Position numbers and translations under genes: made by a program. The notes under the pieces were generated by a model that did not search any database, was not told the origin of the DNA, and saw only the letters and a list, made by a program, of their open reading frames with translations. A stretch of DNA of 5,993 nucleotides from the NCBI GenBank assembly GCA_013698385.1, contig JACCVB010000133.1, forward strand, positions 1-5,993. Direction: 5' to 3'. The DNA comes from Chloroflexota bacterium (GTDB taxonomy: Bacteria > Chloroflexota > Limnocylindria > Limnocylindrales > CSP1-4). This document shows, piece by piece, positions 1 to 5,241 of the stretch (position 1 is its first letter; every line of letters begins with the position of its first letter).

Positions 1-824
1 GTCTTGCCGAGCAGCTCGATCGGGTCGCGGGCCTTCCAGGCGTCAAGCTCACCGTCCGGCCGGTACTTGGCAGGATCGCTCCGCGAGTGGCCTCGGTAGC
101 GGTAGGTCTTCATCTCGAGCAGGGTCGGGCCGCCCCCGCGGCGGGCTCGTTCGACCGCCTCGGTCGTGGCGGCGTGGACGGTCGCGATGTCCTGTCCGTC
201 CACGATGATGCCGGGGAACCCGTACGGATCCGCGCGCCGGGCCAGGTCGTCCAGCGGCGTCGTCGAGCGCATCGGGCTGTATTCGCCGTAGAGGTTGTTG
301 GTGATGATGAACACGACGGGCGCCTTCCAGATGGCAGCCATGTTCATGGCCTCATGGAAGGTGCCGATGTTCGTGGCCCCGTCACCGAAGAACGTCAGCG
401 CGACGTTCGGCTTGCGCTGCATCTGGAACGCGACGGCGGCCCCGACCGCGATCGGCAGGCCGGCACCCACGATCGCGTTCGCGCCGATGTTGCCCTTGGA
501 GAAGTCGATCAGGTGCATCGAGCCGCCGACACCGCCCGAACCACCCGCGCTCCGACCCATGAGTTCGGCGAAGGCCGTCTCCGGTTCCATACCCAGGGCC
601 AGCGCCTCGCCGTGGCCACGATAGGTGTTCGTCTGGACATCGCCCGGGCGCATCGCGGCGATGGCCCCGACCGAGACCGCTTCCTGGCCCTGGCACAGAT
701 GGGTCGTGCCCTGGATCTGGCCGCTCATGAACAGTTCCTGGACCTTCTCCTCGAAGAGTCGGATCCGGACCATCGTCCGGTACCAGTCCAGGCGCTGGTC
801 GGTCTGGGTGAAGGGGTCGGTCAT
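1..824 (-). CDS. Thiamine-diphosphate 2-oxoacid dehydrogenase E1 alpha subunit (pyruvate/acetoin dehydrogenase type), 3' end cut by window edge
   Basis: E1 alpha pairs with an E1 beta subunit and uses thiamine diphosphate to decarboxylate a 2-oxoacid (or cleave acetoin), passing the acyl group to an E2 lipoyl protein in the cytoplasm. I translated 274 residues from ATG 824-822; the family is usually about 320-330, so roughly 50 C-terminal residues lie off the left edge. Visible marks are YRGH at 68-71, GGSMHL at 100-105, the ThDP/Mg motif starting GDGATN at 147-152 and ending in N176-N177, and YRGHSRSDP at 243-251, as in the E1 alpha C-terminal loop. The GANAIVGAG stretch (114-122) resembles acetoin dehydrogenase AcoA more than classical PdhA, so the substrate is open. 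AGGAG at 838-834 is nine bases before the ATG and supports this start. It is transcribed away from the regulator; an E1 beta gene is expected further left but is not visible. The family call is secure, the substrate is not. Confidence 0.95.
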   Translation of the reverse strand, partial: MTDPFTQTDQRLDWYRTMVRIRLFEEKVQELFMSGQIQGTTHLCQGQEAVSVGAIAAMRPGDVQTNTYRGHGEALALGMEPETAFAELMGRSAGGSGGVGGSMHLIDFSKGNIGANAIVGAGLPIAVGAAVAFQMQRKPNVALTFFGDGATNIGTFHEAMNMAAIWKAPVVFIITNNLYGEYSPMRSTTPLDDLARRADPYGFPGIIVDGQDIATVHAATTEAVERARRGGGPTLLEMKTYRYRGHSRSDPAKYRPDGELDAWKARDPIELLGK

Positions 825-846
825 GCGGCGGGGCTCCTGATCGTGT

Positions 847-860
847 CGGTACCGTTTCCA
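847..860 (-). promoter_or_regulatory. Predicted LacI-type operator, site A (E1 alpha promoter)
   Basis: Read on the minus strand, the site is TGGAAACGGTACCG, with a central CG and 8 of 14 positions agreeing with its own reverse complement, as in LacI-family operators. Its first eight bases, TGGAAACG, recur exactly at 3210-3217. It lies just after the predicted start of E1 alpha transcription, a position where a bound repressor would block initiation or early elongation. The adjacent regulator gene is the obvious candidate binder; that link is inferred. Confidence 0.5.
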
Positions 861-873
861 GTTTCGATTGCCC

Positions 874-903
874 ATCGTCGCATCCGGCCGTGGCGACCGT
901 CAA
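874..903 (-). promoter_or_regulatory. Predicted promoter of the E1 alpha gene
   Basis: On the minus strand, TTGACG (903-898) is a near-consensus -35 hexamer. It is followed by an 18-base spacer and GACGAT (879-874) as a weaker -10. Transcription would start near 867, giving a leader of about 43 bases. The same -35, spacer length and a -10 differing by one base occur upstream of the enolase-family gene at 3169-3198, which raises confidence in both. This is a prediction from sequence only. Confidence 0.5.
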
Positions 904-928
904 CCCGCGGTCGACCGCCGAGGGCGTG

Positions 929-937
929 TGATACGGT
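929..937 (+). promoter_or_regulatory. Possible extended -10 element of the regulator gene
   Basis: TGATACGGT reads as an extended -10 (TG, one base, then TACGGT, keeping the T, A and final T of the consensus). No convincing -35 is seen at the usual distance. Transcription would start near 944, leaving a short leader of about 33 bases that contains operator candidate B. Weak evidence. Confidence 0.25.
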
Positions 938-953
938 CGCCTGCAACCGTTAC

Positions 954-967
954 TGGAAATGCTGGGA
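954..967 (+). promoter_or_regulatory. Predicted LacI-type operator, site B (regulator's own leader)
   Basis: The site is TGGAAATGCTGGGA. Its first eight bases match those of site D exactly, and ACTGGAAATG (952-961) mirrors ACTGGAAACG on the opposite strand (862-853) across this divergent region. Its right half is a poor palindrome (4 of 14 positions), so it may be a weak site or a half-site. Its position just before the regulator's ribosome binding site suggests autoregulation, which is common in this family. Confidence 0.4.
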
Positions 968-970
968 GGT
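964..970 (+). promoter_or_regulatory. Ribosome binding site that fixes the regulator start at GTG 977
   Basis: GGGAGGT is a strong Shine-Dalgarno match. Its GGAGG core (965-969) ends seven bases before GTG 977-979. The in-frame ATG at 959 lies upstream of this site, has no Shine-Dalgarno of its own and sits inside the operator-like repeat, so GTG 977 is preferred. Confidence 0.75.
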
Positions 971-976
971 GGGCTG

Positions 977-2029
977 GTGAGGGATGGGGCCAACTGGTCG
1001 GACGCGCGGCGGCGGCGAGCCAGCATGCGCGAGGTGGCCGAGCTCGCCAACGTCGCCATCTCGTCCGTGTCGCGCGTGCTGTCGGGTCACCCGGACGTCA
1101 GCTCGGACATGCGCGAGCGGGTCCTGGAAGCCGTCGCCCAGCTGGAATACGAGCCGGATTTTCTGGCCCAGAGCCTGCGCCGCGGGGCGACCCTGTCCGT
1201 CGGCTGGGTGATCGGGGACATCTCCAATCCGCTGATGGCGGCGATCACGTCCGGCGCCGAGTCCGTGCTGCGCGGCGCGGGCTATTCCATGTTGCTGATG
1301 AACTCGGAGAACGATCCGGACCTGGATGCGGCCCACATCCGCTTCTTCCAGACACGCCGCGTGGACGGGATGATCCTGTCGCTGGCCAGCGAACGCCGAC
1401 CGTCCACGCTGGAGGTCCTGAGCCACGTCGACGTCCCGATCGTCGTGGTGGACCGTGAGGTCCCGGAGCACCTGCACGCGAGCGTGGTTCGCAACGACCA
1501 CCGACCCGGCATCCGCGCCGCGGTGGAGCACCTGGTGGACCTGGGTCATCGGCGGATCGCGCTGATCACCGGCGCGCTTGACCTGTGGCCGGTCCGCGAA
1601 CGCATCGCGGGGATGCACGAGGCCCTCGCCGGTCGGGGCATCACGGACGAGACGATCACGCTCACGGGTTCGTTGTCGGCCGAGCACGGCGAGGCGGCCA
1701 CGGAAGAGATCCTGCGCATGGATCCTCGGCCCACGGCGATCATCGCCGGTGGTAACCAGGTCCTGGCGGGGTGCGTTCGGGCCCTCACTCGCCATGGGGT
1801 GAGCATCCCGGGCGACATGTCGTTCGTGACGTGCGACGAGGTCGCGCTCTCCGAGCTCCACACACCGCCGATCGCGTCGGTCGGGCGGGACACGGTCGCC
1901 CTGGGCCGGATCGCCGCCGAGCTCCTGCTCAAGCGCCTGACCGGCGTGTCCGAACCGGAGATGGTCATCCTGCCGACGACCTTCACGGCTCGTGCGTCGT
2001 GCGCCCCGCCGGCCGCGGGGTCCCGCTAG
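977..2029 (+). CDS. LacI-family transcriptional regulator
   Basis: A 350-residue DNA-binding regulator with the usual LacI layout. The helix-turn-helix spans about residues 17-37 and includes the recognition segment ISSVSRVLSG (28-37). A hinge follows at about 57-70, with L67 at the position of the intercalating leucine of PurR and LacI. A periplasmic-binding-protein-like ligand and dimerisation domain starts near residue 75, recognisable from the GDISNPLMAAI, GHRRIALITG and SIPGDMSFVTCDE stretches. Such proteins usually repress catabolic genes until a sugar or sugar derivative binds. The GTG start follows a strong Shine-Dalgarno site; ATG 1025 (residue 17) is a less likely start because it would begin inside the DNA-binding domain. 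The short N-terminal extension carries four arginines (11-14). The gene diverges from E1 alpha and converges on the Gfo/Idh gene with 10 bases between. It probably binds the TGGAAAYG sites in both control regions (inferred). The effector is unknown. Confidence 0.93.
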   Translation: MRDGANWSDARRRRASMREVAELANVAISSVSRVLSGHPDVSSDMRERVLEAVAQLEYEPDFLAQSLRRGATLSVGWVIGDISNPLMAAITSGAESVLRGAGYSMLLMNSENDPDLDAAHIRFFQTRRVDGMILSLASERRPSTLEVLSHVDVPIVVVDREVPEHLHASVVRNDHRPGIRAAVEHLVDLGHRRIALITGALDLWPVRERIAGMHEALAGRGITDETITLTGSLSAEHGEAATEEILRMDPRPTAIIAGGNQVLAGCVRALTRHGVSIPGDMSFVTCDEVALSELHTPPIASVGRDTVALGRIAAELLLKRLTGVSEPEMVILPTTFTARASCAPPAAGSR

Positions 2030-2039
2030 GCCGACCGCG

Positions 2040-3122
2040 TCACGCGGACGCCACGTCGAGACCCTTGACCCGCTCCGCCGAGCCGCTGCTCGCGCTGCGA
2101 TAGGCCGCATCCAGGATCTCCACCGTCCGAGCCCCGAGCTCGGCCGGGGAGTTGTTGTCGAACCGTCGGCCGGCCCCGGCGGCGATGAGCCCCTCGATGG
2201 GCCCCGTACAGTCGTACAGCCCGGCATCCGGCTCGAGCGGCACGCGGACGTCGTCGTCCGGCGATCGATAGCGCCAGAGCGTGTTGTCGCGCAGGTCCAG
2301 GTGGAACATCCCGCGCGAGCCGACGATGCGCACCTCGACCGCGTGTCGATTGCTCGCGCCACCAAGGTGGCTTGATGCACCGCTCATCGTGCCGATAGCC
2401 CCGTTCGTGTAGCGGATGCTGACGGCGTCGTGGAGTTCGACCTTCGCGCCGAGGGGCGACGACATGAAAGCGAAGACATCCTGGCCGCGCAGGTCCGTGA
2501 GCCACAGCGAGACCCCCAGCAGGTGGGTCAGCTGCGCCTGCCCATACCCACCGCCGGAAGACTCCGGGCGGGACCAGGTGTCGGGCTGGGGGATGAACTC
2601 CGGGGCCGACTCAGGATAGGCTCCGGTCTCGGACAGGAGTTCACGCGTGACCGAGTCCATGTGCAGGGCGACATGCTCGATCTCGCCGATGCCGCCGTCC
2701 TCGTGCATCATCCGATGCGCCTGGATGACCATCGGTCGGTAATTCCAGCCGTAGGACAGGATCAATGAGCGACCGGTGCGCCGGGCGGTCTCCTCGAGGT
2801 CCCACGCGTGGGCCGGATCGATCGTGAACGGCTTCTCGCACATGACGTGGGCGCCGGCCTCGAGGGCCGCCTTCGACTGCTCCCAGTGATAGCCGGGTGG
2901 GCTGCCGACGACGACGATATCTGGCCGCTCCGCGATGACGTCGCGCCAGTCGGTGGAGGCCTTGGTAAACCCGAAGTCGCCCTGGATCTTGGCCAACAGG
3001 TCCGGGTTGCGGCGGTTGACGATGACGAAGTCGAGCTCGTCGCGGTGCCGCGCGAGGTTCGGCAGGTGCGAGCTGACGGTCCATGATCCGGCGCCGATGA
3101 CGCCCAATCGAAGCTTCGTCAT
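2040..3122 (-). CDS. Gfo/Idh/MocA-family NAD(P)-dependent oxidoreductase
   Basis: A 360-residue cytoplasmic dehydrogenase of the glucose-fructose oxidoreductase / inositol dehydrogenase family, which oxidises or reduces a hydroxyl of a sugar, inositol or sugar acid. The Rossmann fold opens with GVIGAGSW (7-14). The family Lys motif is EKP at 96-98 (catalytic K97), and the C-terminal substrate domain carries GGGYGQAQLTH (190-200), with H200 at the conserved His position. The Asp usually four residues before this His (DxxxH) is Ala196 here, with Gln at 195 and 197, which suggests a distinct subfamily. The length is normal for the family. Start ATG 3122-3120 is supported by AAGGAG at 3138-3133, ten bases upstream. 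It is divergent from the enolase-family operon and shares its 161-base control region. Likely role: an oxidation step on the same substrate or a related sugar. Substrate and direction are not deducible. Confidence 0.92.
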   Translation of the reverse strand: MTKLRLGVIGAGSWTVSSHLPNLARHRDELDFVIVNRRNPDLLAKIQGDFGFTKASTDWRDVIAERPDIVVVGSPPGYHWEQSKAALEAGAHVMCEKPFTIDPAHAWDLEETARRTGRSLILSYGWNYRPMVIQAHRMMHEDGGIGEIEHVALHMDSVTRELLSETGAYPESAPEFIPQPDTWSRPESSGGGYGQAQLTHLLGVSLWLTDLRGQDVFAFMSSPLGAKVELHDAVSIRYTNGAIGTMSGASSHLGGASNRHAVEVRIVGSRGMFHLDLRDNTLWRYRSPDDDVRVPLEPDAGLYDCTGPIEGLIAAGAGRRFDNNSPAELGARTVEILDAAYRSASSGSAERVKGLDVASA

Positions 3123-3168
3123 GGGGTCGCCTCTCCTTGCTTCGGGTCCTGCACGGGCCTCGGTCCGG

Positions 3169-3198
3169 TTGACGTCGCGGAACGGCGGCGACTACGAT
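3169..3198 (+). promoter_or_regulatory. Predicted promoter of the enolase-family/SDR/MDR operon
   Basis: TTGACG (3169-3174), an 18-base spacer and TACGAT (3193-3198) form a good housekeeping-type promoter in an otherwise GC-rich stretch. Transcription would begin near 3205, leaving a leader of about 79 bases before GTG 3284. Operator candidates C and D start about 5 and 17 bases into that leader. Its counterpart upstream of E1 alpha has the same -35 and spacer length. Confidence 0.6.
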
Positions 3199-3209
3199 GC
3201 CGCCCGGGG

Positions 3210-3223
3210 TGGAAACGACTCTG
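3210..3223 (+). promoter_or_regulatory. Predicted LacI-type operator, site C
   Basis: The site is TGGAAACGACTCTG. Its first eight bases are identical to those of site A at the E1 alpha promoter. The right half is only weakly symmetric (6 of 14). It starts 12 bases before site D, so C and D form a tandem pair immediately after the predicted transcription start of the enolase-family operon. Confidence 0.4.
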
Positions 3224-3235
3224 GAAATGTTATCA
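3222..3235 (+). promoter_or_regulatory. Predicted LacI-type operator, site D
   Basis: TGGAAATGTTATCA is an imperfect palindrome (TGnnAAnnTTnnCA, 8 of 14 self-complementary positions). It is close to the general LacI/CcpA operator shape TGWAANCGNTNWCA, failing at two specified positions. It lies in the predicted leader of the enolase-family operon and over a possible minus-strand promoter for the Gfo/Idh gene, so one bound repressor could silence both directions. Confidence 0.5.
3227..3235 (-). promoter_or_regulatory. Possible extended -10 element of the Gfo/Idh gene
   Basis: Read on the minus strand, TGATAACAT has the TG-n-TAACAT form of an extended -10 (four of six hexamer positions match). 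No good -35 is seen. It lies wholly inside operator candidate D, so a repressor bound there would also block this promoter. The leader would be about 100 bases. Weak evidence taken alone. Confidence 0.3.
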
Positions 3236-3267
3236 CTCGGGTCCGGCGCGATCCCCAGCGAGTGTCG

Positions 3268-3274
3268 AAAGGAG
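3268..3274 (+). promoter_or_regulatory. Ribosome binding site that fixes the enolase-family start at GTG 3284
   Basis: AAAGGAG ends nine bases before GTG 3284-3286. The reading frame is open back to ATG 3197, but that codon overlaps the predicted -10 hexamer, and its extra 29 residues would be encoded by the operator region and do not look like the family's N terminus. GTG 3284 is therefore the preferred start. Confidence 0.75.
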
Positions 3275-3283
3275 TCCGGCCGC

Positions 3284-4426
3284 GTGAGCAAGGTCCAGAC
3301 CGTGGAGGCGATCCCGGTCAGCTATCCGGAGCCCAACGACTACAACGCGCTTCGTCACCTGTGCCTGGTCAAGATCACCACGGATGATGGCGTCGTCGGC
3401 TGGGGTGAGTCGATCACCCAGTTCCCTGAGGCGAACTTCGCGGTCAAGGCGATCATCGAGGGCATGGCCGAGCGGGTCGTCGGCAAGGATCCGCTCGATA
3501 ACGTGGCGATCTGGCACTCGCTTCGAGACCAGATGTGGTGGTACGGCTACAACGGGGGGATGGCGAGCTACGCCGTGGCCGCCATCGATATCGCGCTGTG
3601 GGACATCAAGGGCAAGCTCCTCGAGGTACCGGTCGTCCAGCTCCTGGGCGGCGCCGTCCACGAGAAGCTGCCGGCGGTCGCGTCGAGCCACGCCCACCAC
3701 GAGGACATCGGCCGAATGGTGGAAGAGGCGCAGGAGTGGGTCGCTCCCGGGATGCACGGCCTCAAGGTGGGCCTCGGCAAGCGCGGCAACGCGCGTCTCG
3801 GCTACGAACACGATCGTGACGTGGAATACATGCGCCAGATGCGTGCGGGCCTGCCCGGCATGTTGATCATGCTGGACTGTGGCTGGAACGTGAAGTGGGA
3901 CGTCAAGACGGCCGTGCGCCGCGTCCAGGCGTTCGAGGAATTCGACCTGCACTGGATCGAAGAGCCACTCGGCGCGTGGGACCCCGAGGGCTACGCGAAC
4001 CTGCGCAGCAAGACGACGAGCCTGATCGCCTATGGCGAGAAGGAATGGAACGTTGAGGGCTTCGAGCGGGTCCTCGCCACCGGCACCGTGGACGTCGTGG
4101 GCATCGATCCCGGACGAGCGGAGGGGATCACAGGCTTCAAGCGCGCGGTCGAACGCATCGAGTTCTATCGCCGCCAGGCGAATGCCCACTGCTGGTCGTC
4201 GGCCATCGTGACCGCGGCCAGCCTGGCGATGAGCTTCAGCTCGCCGGCCTTCAAGCTGATCGAGGTCAAGCCGCTGCGCAATCCGATGCAGCATGACCTC
4301 GTGCCCGAACCGATCGAGCATGTCGACGGCTGGTTCTATCCGCCGACGAAACCCGGCTTGGGCATCGACGTCGACCAGGCCGTGGTGGACCGGTACCGCA
4401 GTGAGAAGGTCCTCGCCGGCGGTTGA
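3284..4426 (+). CDS. Enolase-superfamily protein, mandelate racemase subgroup; probable sugar-acid dehydratase
   Basis: A 380-residue cytoplasmic enzyme expected to remove the alpha proton of a carboxylate substrate using Mg2+. In this setting the likely reaction is dehydration of an aldonic or related sugar acid to a 2-keto-3-deoxy acid. An N-terminal capping domain (about 1-125) precedes the (beta/alpha) barrel. Predicted metal ligands are D198 (LDCGW), a Glu of the EEP motif at 226-228 and E252 (YGEKEW). The Asp-His dyad is D275 and H302. Spacings E252-D275 (23) and D275-H302 (27) equal those of mandelate racemase (247, 270, 297). E327 could be the electrophilic Glu. Only one Lys (K161, in GLKVG) stands where the subgroup usually has KxK. 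It is first in an apparent operon, with the SDR gene 40 bases downstream. Rhamnonate- or fuconate-type dehydratases are possible parallels; a racemase or cycloisomerase cannot be excluded. Confidence 0.9.
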   Translation: MSKVQTVEAIPVSYPEPNDYNALRHLCLVKITTDDGVVGWGESITQFPEANFAVKAIIEGMAERVVGKDPLDNVAIWHSLRDQMWWYGYNGGMASYAVAAIDIALWDIKGKLLEVPVVQLLGGAVHEKLPAVASSHAHHEDIGRMVEEAQEWVAPGMHGLKVGLGKRGNARLGYEHDRDVEYMRQMRAGLPGMLIMLDCGWNVKWDVKTAVRRVQAFEEFDLHWIEEPLGAWDPEGYANLRSKTTSLIAYGEKEWNVEGFERVLATGTVDVVGIDPGRAEGITGFKRAVERIEFYRRQANAHCWSSAIVTAASLAMSFSSPAFKLIEVKPLRNPMQHDLVPEPIEHVDGWFYPPTKPGLGIDVDQAVVDRYRSEKVLAGG

Positions 4427-4466
4427 ACGCGCGACCCGGCAGCTGAGACGCACGAGGAGGTCCGAG

Positions 4467-5234
4467 ATGACGTGGAGCGTGGGTGCCGGGCTCGAAGGCC
4501 GCGGAGTGATCCTGACCGGCGCGACGGGCGGCATCGGGGCGGCCGTCGCCAGGGGCTTCGCCGCCGCCGGAGCCAGGGTGATGGCCGTGGACCTGGACCA
4601 GGCCCGGGTGGATGACCTCGTCGGCACGCTTGAGGGCAGCGGGCACGTGGCGGTCGTCGCCGACCTGCGCGACCTCGGTTCGCATGACGCACTCGTGGAG
4701 CAGGCGCTGCGCGAGCTCGGCGAGGTCTACGTACTGGCCAACCTGGCCGCGGTCCTGCGCCGGCGGGGCTCACTCGACGAGGTGACCGAGGACGACTGGG
4801 ATTTCCAGCACGACATCAACGTCAAGTCCGCGTTCTTCCTGTCCCGGGCCGCCGGCAACGCGATGATCGCGGCCGGCAAGGGCGGTCGGATCATCCTGTT
4901 CAGCTCGCAGGGCTGGTGGACCGGCGGCTTCGGTGGGTCCGTCGCCTACGCCTCGTCCAAGGGCGGCGTGACGACGCTCTGCCGCGGTTTGGCGCGCACG
5001 TTCGGCCCGCACCAGATCACGGTCAACTGCGTCTCGCCAGGTCAGGTCAACACGCCGATGCTGATGACCGGCCTCGCCCCCGAGGTCTACGAGACGATGA
5101 AGAAGCAGACCCCCCTTGGGTATGTCGCCGAGCCAGAGGAGCTGGCCGGTCCGGTCGTCTTCCTTGCGTCCGACCATGCGAAGTACATCACCGGCGCGAC
5201 CCTCAACGTGTCCGGTGGCTTCCTGATGTACTGA
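4467..5234 (+). CDS. Short-chain dehydrogenase/reductase (SDR)
   Basis: A 255-residue classical SDR that oxidises or reduces a hydroxyl or ketone with a nicotinamide cofactor in the cytoplasm. Visible marks are the glycine motif TGATGGIG (17-24), D42 at the end of strand beta-2 (favours NAD over NADP), NLAA at 92-95 in place of the usual NNAG, active-site N118, Y161 and K165 (YASSK), the VSPG segment after strand 6, and a C-terminal SGG. The probable catalytic Ser is S147, 14 residues before the Tyr instead of the usual 13, with a Trp/Gly-rich loop between them (WWTGGFGG, 150-157). AGGAGGT at 4455-4461 precedes ATG 4467 at good spacing; the frame's upstream extension into the previous gene is not coding. 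The position after a dehydratase gene suggests oxidation of a 2-keto-3-deoxy sugar acid, as SDRs do in the L-fucose and L-rhamnose diketo pathways. An earlier sugar oxidation is an alternative. Confidence 0.93.
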   Translation: MTWSVGAGLEGRGVILTGATGGIGAAVARGFAAAGARVMAVDLDQARVDDLVGTLEGSGHVAVVADLRDLGSHDALVEQALRELGEVYVLANLAAVLRRRGSLDEVTEDDWDFQHDINVKSAFFLSRAAGNAMIAAGKGGRIILFSSQGWWTGGFGGSVAYASSKGGVTTLCRGLARTFGPHQITVNCVSPGQVNTPMLMTGLAPEVYETMKKQTPLGYVAEPEELAGPVVFLASDHAKYITGATLNVSGGFLMY

Positions 5235-5241
5235 GGCCGTG

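Noticed and set aside
87..980. Plus-strand open frame (297 codons) across the E1 alpha gene and the divergent promoter region
   Set aside because: It is antisense to a convincing E1 alpha sequence with an intact ThDP motif, and it runs through the intergenic control region.
2035..2047. Short hairpin (CCGCG, three-base loop, CGCGG) between the convergent regulator and Gfo/Idh genes as a terminator
   Set aside because: The stem is only five base pairs with no T tract on either strand, and it overlaps the Gfo/Idh stop codon. Such short GC stems are expected by chance here.
950..2380. Long minus-strand open frame (476 codons) opposite the regulator
   Set aside because: It overlaps the LacI-family gene almost completely. 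Its translation is Arg/Asp/Gln/Gly-rich with no recognisable domain, as expected from an antisense shadow in high-GC coding DNA.
3222..3235. Site D as a true CcpA catabolite-response element
   Set aside because: Only the general LacI-family shape matches, with two mismatches at specified positions. CcpA is a Firmicutes regulator, and a LacI-family gene sits in the same locus.
3197..3283. N-terminal extension of the enolase-family protein from ATG 3197
   Set aside because: That ATG overlaps the predicted -10 hexamer and lacks a Shine-Dalgarno site, while GTG 3284 has a strong one. The extension does not resemble the family N terminus.
3284..4426. Assignment as D-mannonate dehydratase (RspA/ManD type) because an MDR and an SDR gene follow
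   Set aside because: The protein shows a mandelate-racemase Asp-His dyad at standard spacing, and I do not see the distinctive ManD active-site segments. The neighbour pattern alone is not enough.
3233..4627. Long minus-strand open frame (464 codons) opposite the enolase-family gene
   Set aside because: The plus strand encodes a clear enolase-superfamily protein here. The antisense translation has biased composition and no motif, and it runs across the boundary into the SDR gene.
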